Both the position numbers and the translations under genes were made by a program. The notes below the pieces were generated by a model. That model was not told the DNA's origin. It searched no databases and worked only from the letters and a program-made list of their open reading frames with translations. Shown here piece by piece: positions 33,916-42,676 of a DNA stretch of 64,000 bases. Location of the stretch: assembly GCA_010092695.1 (NCBI GenBank), contig JAADJJ010000001.1, forward strand, positions 3,162,001 to 3,226,000, read 5' to 3'. Numbering within the stretch: the stretch's first letter is position 1; every line of letters begins with the position of its first letter. The DNA comes from Enterobacteriaceae bacterium 4M9 (lineage in GTDB: Bacteria > Pseudomonadota > Gammaproteobacteria > Enterobacterales > Enterobacteriaceae).

Positions 33916-33940
33916 GTGCATATGAAGCTACAGACTGGCG

Positions 33941-35476
33941 TTATGCCGTGCGGCGGGCAAAATCGCGTGGCCGAAAGCCAAGCAAGGCCAGCGTGGCAAA
34001 GTAGGCGACAACACCCACCACCACAACCGCCACCAGGCGCAGCAGACGATACGGCATGGTGCCTACATCCCAGGCCGGCATAACCTGCATCATACCAAAC
34101 AGCGCTGCGGACATGACCAGCACGGCAATCACCAGGCGCATCAGAAAACCGCCCCAACCTGCCTGCGGCTGGAAAATATTACGCTTGCGCAGCTGCCAGA
34201 ACAGCAGTCCGGCGTTCAGGCAGGAGGCGAGACCGATAGACAGCGACAAACCGGCATGTTTCAGCGGGCCAATAAACGCCAGGTTCATCAACTGTGTGGC
34301 AATAAGCGTAACAATGGCGATTCTTACTGGCGTTTTGATGTCCTGGCGCGAATAAAAGCCAGGCGCCAGCACTTTCACCAGAATTAAACCAATCAGGCCA
34401 ACAGAATAGGCAACCAGCGCGCGCTGGGTCATGGCCGCATCGAATGCCGTGAATTTACCGTACTGAAATAACGACACCGTCAGCGGCTGTGCCAGCAGCC
34501 CCAGCGCCACCGCACTTGGCAGTGCCAGCAAAAAACACAGGCGCAGCCCCCAGTCCATCAGGCGGTTATATTCCTCATGATTACCGCTGGCGAAGCTGCG
34601 CGACAGTGAAGGCAGCAGAATGGTACCGAGCGCAACACCCAGCACACCGGAGGGAAACTCCATCAGCCTGTCAGCGTAATAGATCCAGGACACGGAGCCA
34701 GACACCAGAAACGAGGCGAAAATGGTATTGATGATAAGCGAAATCTGGCTGACGGAAACACCGAGGATCGCAGGTCCCATTTGTTTAACCACGCGGATGG
34801 CGCCCGCGTTTTTAAAGCTAATACGCGGCAGTACCAGCATGCCGATTTTTTTCAGATGCGGTAGCTGGTAGAAAAGCTGCAACACGCCTCCCACCGTCAC
34901 CGCCCATGCCAGCGCCAGCACAGGCGGGTTAAAATACGGTGCGGCGAAAAGCGCAAACAGGATCATGCTGATATTGAGAAGCGTAGGCGCAAACGCCGGT
35001 ACCGAAAACCGGTTCCAGGTGTTAAGTATCGCGCCTGCCAGCGAGGCAAGCGATATCAGAAAAATATAGGGAAATGTAATACGCAGAAGCTGTGAGGTCA
35101 GCTGGAATTTCTCAGGCGTGTCGGCAAAGCCTGGCGCTGTCACCATAATAACCCAGGGGGCGGCCAACATCCCCAGTACGGTAATCACTGCCAGCGCCAG
35201 CGTCAGCAGGCCGGAAACGTACGCAACGAAGACCTGGGTCGCCTCCTCGCCTTCTTTACTCTTATATTCAGCAAGAATCGGCACAAAAGCCTGAGAGAAT
35301 GCCCCCTCAGCAAAAATACGCCTTAACAGGTTCGGTAGCTTAAAGGCGGTAAAGAAGGCATCGGTTGCCATACCGGCACCGAACACACGCGCCACTATGG
35401 CATCGCGCGCAAACCCAAGAACGCGCGAAAACATCGTCATTGAACTGACCGCAGCCAGCGATTTCAAAAGATTCAT
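33941..35476 (-). CDS. murJ: lipid II flippase MurJ (MviN)
   Basis: At 511 residues it equals E. coli MurJ. Fourteen hydrophobic segments are spread through the protein, and the conserved N-terminal SRVLGFARDAIVARVFGAGMATDAFF and GAFSQAFVPILAEYK blocks include the essential arginines of the cavity. It moves lipid II across the inner membrane for peptidoglycan synthesis. ATG 35476 (MNLLKSLAAVSS) was chosen as in E. coli; the frame is open 14 codons further. In E. coli flgN lies downstream; here rne is convergent. Confidence 0.96.
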   Translation of the reverse strand: MNLLKSLAAVSSMTMFSRVLGFARDAIVARVFGAGMATDAFFTAFKLPNLLRRIFAEGAFSQAFVPILAEYKSKEGEEATQVFVAYVSGLLTLALAVITVLGMLAAPWVIMVTAPGFADTPEKFQLTSQLLRITFPYIFLISLASLAGAILNTWNRFSVPAFAPTLLNISMILFALFAAPYFNPPVLALAWAVTVGGVLQLFYQLPHLKKIGMLVLPRISFKNAGAIRVVKQMGPAILGVSVSQISLIINTIFASFLVSGSVSWIYYADRLMEFPSGVLGVALGTILLPSLSRSFASGNHEEYNRLMDWGLRLCFLLALPSAVALGLLAQPLTVSLFQYGKFTAFDAAMTQRALVAYSVGLIGLILVKVLAPGFYSRQDIKTPVRIAIVTLIATQLMNLAFIGPLKHAGLSLSIGLASCLNAGLLFWQLRKRNIFQPQAGWGGFLMRLVIAVLVMSAALFGMMQVMPAWDVGTMPYRLLRLVAVVVVGVVAYFATLALLGFRPRDFARRTA

Positions 35477-35618
35477 CTGTGGTTGTATTCCTGTATACCC
35501 CGAAGCTGTACGGCGCACTGGTGGGGTATAACGCCAGCCTTGCTGGCGTACTGTGTCATGCGAAGCGCTTAGTCTACCTAAGCGCTGGGGAAATACTACC
35601 GAGAGTTATTCAGCCAGG

Positions 35619-36542
35619 TCACTCGCTCATCGCCTCACGCCACAGCGCTTCCACCACACGCTGGGCGCGCAGTGCCTCTTCACCTGCGGTTTCAGGAACC
35701 GTCTGATTCATCACACAGTCGATAAAATGGTGCGCACAACCGACAAATCCCCGCTGTTCCAACGTGCTTTGCCAGCCTGCAACCGGTGCGATCGCAAGCC
35801 CTGCACCTCGCTCCTCGCGCCATTCACGCATATCAGTGATATCAATCAGCGCACCGTCGGTTACTGCCTGTAACCACTCGCGCTGGCTGCCCGCATGCCG
35901 GTGCATGCTGGTGGTAATCTGCACCCCACTGCGTGCGAAATGGTGCTCCGCATAGAGCATTTGTCCGTGTTCGTTCGTTTGCAGGCGCCCGCTCTCCAGG
36001 CGCGCATCGCCGCCTGCCAGCCACAGCGCGGTGTCCACTACGTGCAAATAATCGTCCAGCAGCGTAAAGCGCAGGTCGCCAGGCCCCACGCTATCGGTGC
36101 GGTGTTTATCCATCCGCAGTGACGCAGCGCTGTCCATCTGCGCCTTCAGGTTACGATAAAGCGGTGCAAAGCGGCGGTTAAAGGCAACCATGAGCGTCAG
36201 GTTCTGGCGTGCCGCCAGCGCCACCAACTTCTCGGCATCCCCCAGTTTTGCCGCCAGCGGTTTGTCCACACAAACGTGAACACCAGCCCGCAGCAGCTCA
36301 CTGACCACTGCATAATGGCTTTCTGTCGCACTGTGGACAAAAACCGCATCACAGCGGGCAGCCAGCTCATTTAGCGAGGAGACATAAGGGATGCGGTACA
36401 TTGCGCACACGGCTTGCGCCTTTTCTCGCGAGGGCGAGAATGCCCCCACCAGCTCCCAGTCGCGTGCAACACTGAGCACCGGCAGCCACGCTTTCTGCGC
36501 AATCCCGCCCAGTCCGACTACGCCAATACGTAATTTTGCCAC
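35619..36542 (-). CDS. mviM: MviM, Gfo/Idh/MocA-family oxidoreductase
   Basis: The 307-residue protein (E. coli 307) has an N-terminal NAD(P)-binding fold (IGVVGLGGIAQKAWLP) and the CVDKPLAAKLGDAEKLV motif that holds the family's catalytic lysine. A C-terminal alpha/beta domain follows. Substrate unknown; the family oxidises or reduces sugars and cyclitols. It lies 2 bp after yceH and upstream of murJ, in the E. coli order yceH-mviM-murJ. Confidence 0.93.
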   Translation of the reverse strand: MAKLRIGVVGLGGIAQKAWLPVLSVARDWELVGAFSPSREKAQAVCAMYRIPYVSSLNELAARCDAVFVHSATESHYAVVSELLRAGVHVCVDKPLAAKLGDAEKLVALAARQNLTLMVAFNRRFAPLYRNLKAQMDSAASLRMDKHRTDSVGPGDLRFTLLDDYLHVVDTALWLAGGDARLESGRLQTNEHGQMLYAEHHFARSGVQITTSMHRHAGSQREWLQAVTDGALIDITDMREWREERGAGLAIAPVAGWQSTLEQRGFVGCAHHFIDCVMNQTVPETAGEEALRAQRVVEALWREAMSE

Positions 36543-36544
36543 CG

Positions 36545-37192
36545 TTACTCTCCCAGGTGTCCCAGCAACGAACTCAGACGCTGCTTAAGTTCTTCCACTT
36601 CCTGCTCGAGACGCTCCACCCTTATCGCCAGGTCCTCTGCCGGTACGCTTGCCGACTCCACAACAGAAACCAGCGTTTCGAGCGCACCGCTAAACAGATG
36701 CATATAGCGGCTTTCACGCTTGCCCGGCTCACGCGGCAGGCGGGCGACATAAGGACCGCCCTCGCGCTCAAGCAGGTTCTCGAGCACCGCCTCTACTTCC
36801 GCCATATCGCTAAATTCATACATACGGGCCGCACGCACGCGTAGCTCGCCGGGCGTCTGCGGTCCACGCAGCAGCAGTGTTGCGACAATAGCCACTTGCG
36901 CCGCAGACAGTTTCAGGTCGCCAAATTCAGAGTTACAAAAGCGCTGTTCATATTTCGTCACGCGGTTGCCAAAACCGCTCACGGTGCGCAGATAATGGCT
37001 TTTCACCAGTTCATCAAGCGTTTCCTGCACCTGGTGTTCGCCAAGGCTCATCACCGGTTCGCGGTTAGTTTTCTGATTACAGGCCGCAACCACGCTATTA
37101 AGCGACATGGGATACTGCTCCGGTGTTGTGACCTGCTTTTCCAGCAGACTGCCAATCACCCGCGCCTGTGTCGGACTTAGCTGATATTTCAT
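36545..37192 (-). CDS. yceH: YceH, DUF480 protein
   Basis: The 215-residue protein equals E. coli YceH. It consists of two winged-helix-like repeats (QARVIGSLLEKQVTTPEQYPMSLN and QVAIVATLLLRGPQTPGELR) and a C-terminal coiled coil (VERLEQEVEELKQRLSSL). The winged-helix fold suggests nucleic-acid binding, but no function is established. It lies 9 bp after rimJ, in the same operon. Confidence 0.92.
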   Translation of the reverse strand: MKYQLSPTQARVIGSLLEKQVTTPEQYPMSLNSVVAACNQKTNREPVMSLGEHQVQETLDELVKSHYLRTVSGFGNRVTKYEQRFCNSEFGDLKLSAAQVAIVATLLLRGPQTPGELRVRAARMYEFSDMAEVEAVLENLLEREGGPYVARLPREPGKRESRYMHLFSGALETLVSVVESASVPAEDLAIRVERLEQEVEELKQRLSSLLGHLGE

Positions 37193-37201
37193 CTCATCTC
37201 C

Positions 37202-37786
37202 TTAACGACCGGCGATCCAGCCCGGGGCTGTCAGCGCCGTAAGTACGTGATCGCGCCAGACTCCATCAATCATCAGATAGTCTTTTGCGTAGCCTTCTTT
37301 TTCAAATCCGAGCCGTGCGAGCAAATCACCACTACGGCGATTGTGCGGCATGTAATTTGCCATAATGCGGTGCATATGTTGGGTGCGTTGCATATAGCGA
37401 ATTGCACTGGTGAGTGCTTCAAACATCAGTCCCTGGCCCTGCCATTTCTCCCCCAGCGAATAGCCGAGATAGCAGGCGTGAAAGGAGCCACGAACCACGT
37501 TAGAAAAATTTGCCACACCGCGAATTTCGGTTTCATTCGGGTCCAGCAGTGCAAAATAGTACGCGTTCCCCTGGCGGTGCATGTCGTCTATCAGTGCCAG
37601 CCGCGCCTGCCAGCCTGAGGGATAACAGTGGCTGTCATCGCGTACCGGCTCCCAGGGTTTCAGAAACAGGCGGTTTTCGGCGTAATAATCGGCCAGACGC
37701 CAGGCATCCCGGTCATATACCAGGCGCACAACCAGCCGGTCCGTCGTCAGCCGTACCTTCGGCACATTGCTGCGGTAGCCAAACAT
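37202..37786 (-). CDS. rimJ: ribosomal-protein-S5-alanine N-acetyltransferase
   Basis: The 194-residue GNAT protein equals E. coli RimJ in length and opening (MFGYRSNVPKVRLTTDRLVVRLV). The acetyl-CoA loop is in GEKWQGQGLMFEALTSAIRYM and the C-terminal GFEKEGYAKDYLMIDGVWRDHV is typical of RimJ/RimL. It acetylates the N-terminal alanine of ribosomal protein S5. First gene of rimJ-yceH-mviM-murJ and divergent from grxB; mdtG is not adjacent here. Confidence 0.95.
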   Translation of the reverse strand: MFGYRSNVPKVRLTTDRLVVRLVYDRDAWRLADYYAENRLFLKPWEPVRDDSHCYPSGWQARLALIDDMHRQGNAYYFALLDPNETEIRGVANFSNVVRGSFHACYLGYSLGEKWQGQGLMFEALTSAIRYMQRTQHMHRIMANYMPHNRRSGDLLARLGFEKEGYAKDYLMIDGVWRDHVLTALTAPGWIAGR

Positions 37787-38001
37787 CTCTCCCGTCTCCT
37801 TAATCAGTCATAAAGATGTCTCTGGGTTACTATAAACGCGCCACACTCGTCTGTGAAAACAGTAACATGCGTTTTCCCTGTTTTTTCTTAAATCGGTGAG
37901 AGAACGCATAACTCCAGCCCCGTTATTAGTGGGTCAGTTTGCCCTCAAGCGGGGTTTTCAACCATACTGAGCGCTGCGCAACACAAAACAGGAGGAGAAG
38001 C

Positions 38002-38649
38002 GTGAAGCTCTATATTTACGACCACTGCCCTTTTTGCGTAAAAGCCCGCATGATTTTCGGCCTCAAGAATATCCCCGTTGACGTTAACATCCTGCTCAAT
38101 GACGACGAACAGACCCCCACGCGCATGGTTGGCAAAAAAATAGTGCCAATTCTGCAAAAGGACGACAGTCGTTATATGACCGAGAGCATGGATATTGTGC
38201 ACTACGTGGACAAGCTTGATGGCAAACCGCTGCTCACTGGCACGCGAAGCCCGCAACTCGAAGAGTGGCTGCGTAAAGTGAACGGCTATATCAACCACCT
38301 GCTGCTGCCACGCATCGCGAAAGCGCCGTTTGACGAGTTCGCCACGCCCGAAGCACGAGCGTATTTCACACGTAAAAAAGAAGCCGCTATCGGCAGCTTT
38401 GCCGAGCACCTTGCGCATTCCAGCGGGCTGATAAAGAACATCAGCAGCGACCTGCGCGCGCTGGATAAGCTCATTCAGCAGCCTAATGCCGTAAACGGTG
38501 AGCTCTCTGACGATGACATTCACCTCTTCCCGCTGCTGCGCAGCCTGACGCTGGTCGCCGGGGTGGAATATCCCAGCCGCGTGGCAGACTATCGTGACAA
38601 TATGGCGAAGCAAACGCAGATTACCCTGCTGACTTCCCGCGCGCTATAA
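38002..38649 (+). CDS. grxB: glutaredoxin 2
   Basis: The 215-residue protein equals E. coli Grx2. The thioredoxin-fold N-domain starts with KLYIYDHCPFCVKARMIF and its CPFC active site (residues 9-12), followed by a GST-like helical domain. It reduces glutathione mixed disulfides. The start is GTG 38002, which has a strong ribosome site (GGAGGAGAAGC); the frame is open upstream to 37939 but that part is not conserved. A terminator follows. Confidence 0.96.
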   Translation: MKLYIYDHCPFCVKARMIFGLKNIPVDVNILLNDDEQTPTRMVGKKIVPILQKDDSRYMTESMDIVHYVDKLDGKPLLTGTRSPQLEEWLRKVNGYINHLLLPRIAKAPFDEFATPEARAYFTRKKEAAIGSFAEHLAHSSGLIKNISSDLRALDKLIQQPNAVNGELSDDDIHLFPLLRSLTLVAGVEYPSRVADYRDNMAKQTQITLLTSRAL

Positions 38650-38654
38650 CCTCA

Positions 38655-38678
38655 GGCCCCGCCAGACGGGGCCGTTTT
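38655..38678 (+). terminator. rho-independent terminator of grxB
   Basis: GGCCCCG and CGGGGCC pair around CCAGA and are followed by GTTTT. Confidence 0.75.
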
Positions 38679-38765
38679 CAGCTTTTTCCGCTGGTATATT
38701 CTCGGCTGGTGCCGGATGCTGCTTTGTGTCACGATCGTCCGATCGGCATGCAAAAGAGGATTGCT

Positions 38766-39326
38766 ATGAAAAGAGTGCTTATGGCCGTGACGCTTATCGT
38801 CGCTGGCCTGCTGACAGGATGTAACCAACTGACTTCGTATACCATCAATGAACAAGAAATTAACCAGGCGCTGGCAAAACGCAGCAATTTTGAAAAAGAT
38901 ATTGGACTACCGGGCGTTGCCCAGGCACACATTGTACTGACCAATCTCACCAGTCAGATTGGCCGTGAAGAACCGAATAAAGTCACTCTTAATGGTGATG
39001 CCCAGCTCGATATGAGCTCGCTTTTTGGTAACCAGAAAGCCACCATGAAGCTGACGCTCAAGGCACTGCCCGTCTTTAATCAGCAGGAAGGCGCGATTTA
39101 CCTACAGGAAATGGAAGTCGTCAATGCAACAGTTGAGCCGCAAAAAATGCAGTCCGTGTTGCAAACGATTGTGCCGTACCTGAACCAGTCGCTACGTGGC
39201 TATTTCAATCAAAAACCGGCCTATGTGTTGAGCGAAGACCGCAGCAAAGGCGAAGCTCTCGCGAAGAAACTGGCTAAAGGGATTGAAGTAAAACCTGGTC
39301 AAATCCTGATTCCGTTTACAGACTAA
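38766..39326 (+). CDS. yceB: YceB, DUF1439 lipoprotein
   Basis: The 186-residue protein equals E. coli YceB. The signal peptide ends in the lipobox LLTGC (cysteine at 19), and the mature part has the DUF1439 features: EINQALAKRSNFEKDIGLPGVAQAHIVL and KVTLNGDAQLDMSSLFG. It is expected in the outer or inner membrane leaflet facing the periplasm; its fold is of the lipid-binding SMP/TULIP type in related proteins. ATG 38766 with AGAGGA upstream was chosen over in-frame starts at 38709 and 38748. Confidence 0.92.
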   Translation: MKRVLMAVTLIVAGLLTGCNQLTSYTINEQEINQALAKRSNFEKDIGLPGVAQAHIVLTNLTSQIGREEPNKVTLNGDAQLDMSSLFGNQKATMKLTLKALPVFNQQEGAIYLQEMEVVNATVEPQKMQSVLQTIVPYLNQSLRGYFNQKPAYVLSEDRSKGEALAKKLAKGIEVKPGQILIPFTD

Positions 39327-39442
39327 TCGCTTTTCTCTGGCAGCCAGCGGCATAAGTCACACGCTGCCAGAGAACTGATTGCGTCACTCACTGCGTTAAA
39401 TCCCCCTCGCCCCGGGCACTATTTTTTCACCAAAGGGTGCAA

Positions 39443-39458
39443 ACGAAAACGTTTCCGC
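39443..39458 (+). promoter_or_regulatory. PurR operator of pyrC
   Basis: ACGAAAACGTTTCCGC is a good match to the PurR palindrome (ANGCAANCGNTTNCNT type) and lies 67 bp before pyrC, where E. coli also has a PurR site. Confidence 0.85.
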
Positions 39459-39524
39459 TTATCCTTAGTGCCCGGCGTAAAACAGCCCATTGTTGACTGA
39501 TTTCCCTCAAGCCGGAGCACATTC

Positions 39525-40571
39525 ATGACCGACCAGACCCAGGTATTAAAAATCCGCCGCCCCGACGACTGGCACCTCCATCTGCGCGATGGCGAGATGC
39601 TGCAAACCGTCGTACCTTACACCAGCTCAACCTTTGGCCGCGCGATTGTGATGCCGAATCTGGTTCCACCTGTCACCAGCGTGGAAGCCGCTCGCGACTA
39701 TCGTCAGCGCATTCTTGATGCAGTACCTCAGGGCCACCATTTTACGCCGCTGATGACCTGCTATCTGACCGATACGCTTGACCCACAGGAGCTGGAGCGC
39801 GGCTTTCATGAAGGCGTGTTTACCGCCGCTAAACTGTATCCGGCTAATGCCACCACCAATTCCAGCCACGGCGTAACCAGCGTTGATGCGATTATGCCGG
39901 TGCTGGAGCGTATGGAAAAAATCGGCATGCCGCTGTTGGTACACGGCGAAGTCACGCACGCCGATATTGATATTTTTGACCGTGAAGCGCGCTTTATTGA
40001 AACCGTCATGGAGCCGCTGCGCCAGCGTCTGCCGGGGTTAAAAGTGGTGTTCGAGCACATCACCACCCGCGAAGCGGCATGGTACGTACGCGATGGCAAC
40101 TCACAGCTGGCCGCCACTATCACGCCACAGCATCTGATGTTTAACCGCAATCACATGCTGGTGGGCGGCATTCGCCCTCATCTTTACTGCCTGCCCATCC
40201 TCAAGCGCAACGTACACCAGCAGGCGCTGCGCGAACTGGTTGCCAGCGGTTGCGATCGCGTGTTCCTGGGCACCGACTCTGCGCCTCACGCGCGCCACCG
40301 TAAAGAAGCGTGCTGCGGTTGCGCTGGTTGCTTTAACGCACTGACGGCGCTTGCGGCATACGCCACGGTATTTGAAGAGCTGGATGCGCTGCCACTGCTG
40401 GAAGCCTTTTGCTCCCTGAACGGCCCGCGCTTCTATGGCCTTGAAGCGAATACGGATTATATTGAGCTGGTACGCCAGCCGCAGACGGTTGTCGAAAGTA
40501 TTGCGCTCAGTGATGACACACTCGTTCCCTTCCTGGCTGGTGAAACCTTAGCCTGGTCGGTTAAAATATAA
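39525..40571 (+). CDS. pyrC: dihydroorotase
   Basis: The 348-residue protein (E. coli 348) has the metal-binding histidines in DDWHLHLRDG (near 17-19), the carboxylated lysine in AAKLYPANATTNS (near 103), histidines in LLVHGEVT and VFEHITTREA, and the catalytic aspartate in FLGTDSAPHAR (near 251). It cyclises carbamoyl-aspartate to dihydroorotate in pyrimidine synthesis. Expression is likely repressed by PurR; E. coli pyrC is also controlled by start-site switching that forms a hairpin over the ribosome site. Confidence 0.97.
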   Translation: MTDQTQVLKIRRPDDWHLHLRDGEMLQTVVPYTSSTFGRAIVMPNLVPPVTSVEAARDYRQRILDAVPQGHHFTPLMTCYLTDTLDPQELERGFHEGVFTAAKLYPANATTNSSHGVTSVDAIMPVLERMEKIGMPLLVHGEVTHADIDIFDREARFIETVMEPLRQRLPGLKVVFEHITTREAAWYVRDGNSQLAATITPQHLMFNRNHMLVGGIRPHLYCLPILKRNVHQQALRELVASGCDRVFLGTDSAPHARHRKEACCGCAGCFNALTALAAYATVFEELDALPLLEAFCSLNGPRFYGLEANTDYIELVRQPQTVVESIALSDDTLVPFLAGETLAWSVKI

Positions 40572-40612
40572 CGCCCTTTTTCGCTCCCCCTGTTGCAAGA
40601 CCTGAATATTAA

Positions 40613-40628
40613 CTGTATATATATACAG
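40613..40628 (+). promoter_or_regulatory. LexA (SOS) box of dinI
   Basis: CTGTATATATATACAG is a perfect CTGT-(AT)4-ACAG SOS box, 21 bp before dinI. Confidence 0.95.
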
Positions 40629-40649
40629 CATTAAAGACAGGGGGTCACC

Positions 40650-40892
40650 ATGCGTATTGAAGTTACTATTGCTAAAACCACTACGCTGCCAGGCGGCGCT
40701 ATTGATGCGCTCAATGGCGAGCTTGCGCGACGTATTGAAAGCGCGTTTCCGGATTATCCGAGTGAAGTGCTGGTCCGCTATGCTGCCAGCAATAACCTCT
40801 CGGTGATTGGCGCCACAAAGGAAGACAAAGAGCGCATCAGCGAAATTCTGCAGGAAACCTGGGAAAGCGCTGACGACTGGTTTCATACCTGA
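40650..40892 (+). CDS. dinI: DNA damage-inducible protein I
   Basis: The 80-residue protein (E. coli 81) is almost identical to DinI: MRIEVTIAKTTTLPGGAIDAL at the start and the acidic helix KERISEILQETWESADDWF at the end. DinI binds RecA filaments and modulates their activity in the SOS response. Promoted from a perfect LexA box; GGGGG lies upstream of the ATG. Confidence 0.97.
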   Translation: MRIEVTIAKTTTLPGGAIDALNGELARRIESAFPDYPSEVLVRYAASNNLSVIGATKEDKERISEILQETWESADDWFHT

Positions 40893-40920
40893 GCCTCAGG
40901 GTTGGTTTTTTGTGCCTGTG

Positions 40921-40944
40921 CCGGGTTTCGCCGCCCGGTTTTTT
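40921..40944 (+). terminator. rho-independent terminator of dinI
   Basis: CCGGG and CCCGG pair around TTTCGCCG, followed by six T residues, 28 bp after the stop codon. Confidence 0.82.
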
Positions 40945-41171
40945 AATTAATGAACAGCGTAGCTTTACAGATTATTCCTCATTTTTAAAACCTTTCTGCC
41001 TGTAGTGCTTTTTTCTTGTCCAGTTTCGACAAAAAAAGCGCAACGGCGCGATAAATTAAATTCCCACTGCTTATTTTTCAATTTTTTGATATAATTAATC
41101 TGCTTCATTAAGAAAAAGTACGTATTAACCTCATTGTCCGTTGTCATAAACACGTATATAAGGAGGTTAGG

Positions 41172-41426
41172 ATGGAAAAGAATAACGAAGTCATTCAGAC
41201 GCATCCCCTTGTTGGATGGGACATCAGTACAGTTGATAGCTACGACGCGCTGATGTTGCGCCTGCACTATCTAACCGCCAATAAAGCGCAACCGGAAGAA
41301 ACTGAAATCGGTCAGACCCTGTGGTTAACCACCGATGTCGCCAGGCAGTTTATTTCAATTCTGGAAGCAGGTATCGCTAAAATTGAATCCGGGGAATATC
41401 CTGGAGACGACCTACGAAAACATTAA
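41172..41426 (+). CDS. bssS: biofilm regulator BssS
   Basis: The 84-residue protein equals E. coli BssS (YceP), with QTHPLVGWDISTVDSYDALML and a C-terminal GDDLRKH. BssS affects biofilm formation and indole/AI-2 signalling by an unknown mechanism. AGGAGG lies at an ideal distance upstream. The 5' flank (40945-41171) is AT-rich. Confidence 0.94.
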   Translation: MEKNNEVIQTHPLVGWDISTVDSYDALMLRLHYLTANKAQPEETEIGQTLWLTTDVARQFISILEAGIAKIESGEYPGDDLRKH

Positions 41427-41454
41427 TTTTACATACAAGTTAAGCACCAGAAAA

Positions 41455-41481
41455 CGGCGCCAATGTACGGCGCCTTTTTTT
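41455..41481 (+). terminator. rho-independent terminator of bssS
   Basis: GGCGCC and its second copy pair around AATGTAC, followed by seven T residues. Confidence 0.85.
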
Positions 41482-41551
41482 ATTTTTCAGGCTTGTGTGT
41501 TATTCACCGGTTAATTACCCTGCTAATAATCTGCAACAACCGGAGAAATCT

Positions 41552-42676
41552 ATGCGTTACGACTTAATTATTGTGGGTAGCGGTTCGGTCGGCGCCGCCG
41601 CCGCCTGGTATGCCACTCAGGCCGGGCTTAAGGTGCTGGCCATTGACGCAGCGCATCCTCCTCATCAGCAGGGCAGCCACCACGGCGACACCCGCCTGAT
41701 GCGCCATGCCTACGGCGAAGGCGCAAACTATGTTCCGCTGGTCTTGCGTGCACAAACGCTGTGGGATGAATTACAGCAGGTAAGCGGTGAGCGTCTGTTC
41801 CAGCGCAGCGGCGTCATTAATATTGGGCCTGAGGATTCCCCCTTTTTGCACAACGTCAAAACCAGCGCCCGCGAATGGCAGCTGCCGCTTGAGGAGTTCG
41901 ACGCTGCCGCGCTGATGGCACGCTGGCCGCAAATCAGCGTCCCTGATAATTACATCGGCCTGTATGAACCTGACTCTGGCGTACTACACAGTGAAACGGC
42001 CATCGCGACATTGCTACGCCTGGCGCGTGAAGCGGGCTGCTCTCAGCAGTTCAATACGCCGGTTAAAGCCGTGCGCCAGCTTTCAGACGGCATCGAAGTG
42101 GAAACCACCGACGGCATTTATCAGGGCAAGAAAGTGCTGGTGAGCGCGGGAACCTGGGTTACCACATTGTTTCCTGCCCTGCCCATCACCCCCGTACGCA
42201 AAATTTTTGCCTGGCACCAGGCCGATGGCCGCTACAGCGAAAATAACCGCTTTCCCGCCTTTACCGGTGAACTGCCCAACGGTGACCAGTTTTATGGCTT
42301 CCCTGCTGAGAACAATGAGCTGAAAATAGGCAAACACAATGGCGGACAGGCTATCAGTACACCGCAACAGCGTCGCGCTTTCGGCCAGGTTGCCAGCGAC
42401 GGCAGCGAAGTGTTCAGCTTTTTACGCCAGATTCTGCCCGGTGTTGGCGTCTGTCTGCATGGCGCATCCTGTACTTACGATAATTCACCGGATGAGGATT
42501 TTATTATCGACACCCTGACGCAAATGCCTGACGCACTGGTGATTACCGGACTGAGCGGCCACGGTTTTAAATTTGCCACAGTGCTGGGTGAAATCGCCTG
42601 CCAGTTTGCCCAGGGAAAAGACAGCGGCTTTGATCTTACTGCTTTTCGCCTCTCACGCTTCACGCTAAGCCACTGA
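41552..42676 (+). CDS. solA: N-methyl-L-tryptophan oxidase
   Basis: The 374-residue flavoprotein (E. coli 372) has the FAD-binding motif YDLIIVGSGSVGAAAAWYA at the start, the HQQGSHHGDTRLMRHAYGEG block and the flavin-linked cysteine in GASCTYDNSPDEDF (near 307-310), as in monomeric sarcosine oxidases. It oxidises N-methyl amino acids to formaldehyde, amino acid and hydrogen peroxide. ATG 41552 with CGGAG upstream matches E. coli; the frame is open to 41495. Confidence 0.95.
   Translation: MRYDLIIVGSGSVGAAAAWYATQAGLKVLAIDAAHPPHQQGSHHGDTRLMRHAYGEGANYVPLVLRAQTLWDELQQVSGERLFQRSGVINIGPEDSPFLHNVKTSAREWQLPLEEFDAAALMARWPQISVPDNYIGLYEPDSGVLHSETAIATLLRLAREAGCSQQFNTPVKAVRQLSDGIEVETTDGIYQGKKVLVSAGTWVTTLFPALPITPVRKIFAWHQADGRYSENNRFPAFTGELPNGDQFYGFPAENNELKIGKHNGGQAISTPQQRRAFGQVASDGSEVFSFLRQILPGVGVCLHGASCTYDNSPDEDFIIDTLTQMPDALVITGLSGHGFKFATVLGEIACQFAQGKDSGFDLTAFRLSRFTLSH

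Noticed and set aside
33513..34157. 214-codon minus-strand frame at the rne-murJ gap
   Set aside because: More than a third overlaps the murJ 3' end in a wrong frame; the rest has no recognisable family and crosses the murJ terminator.
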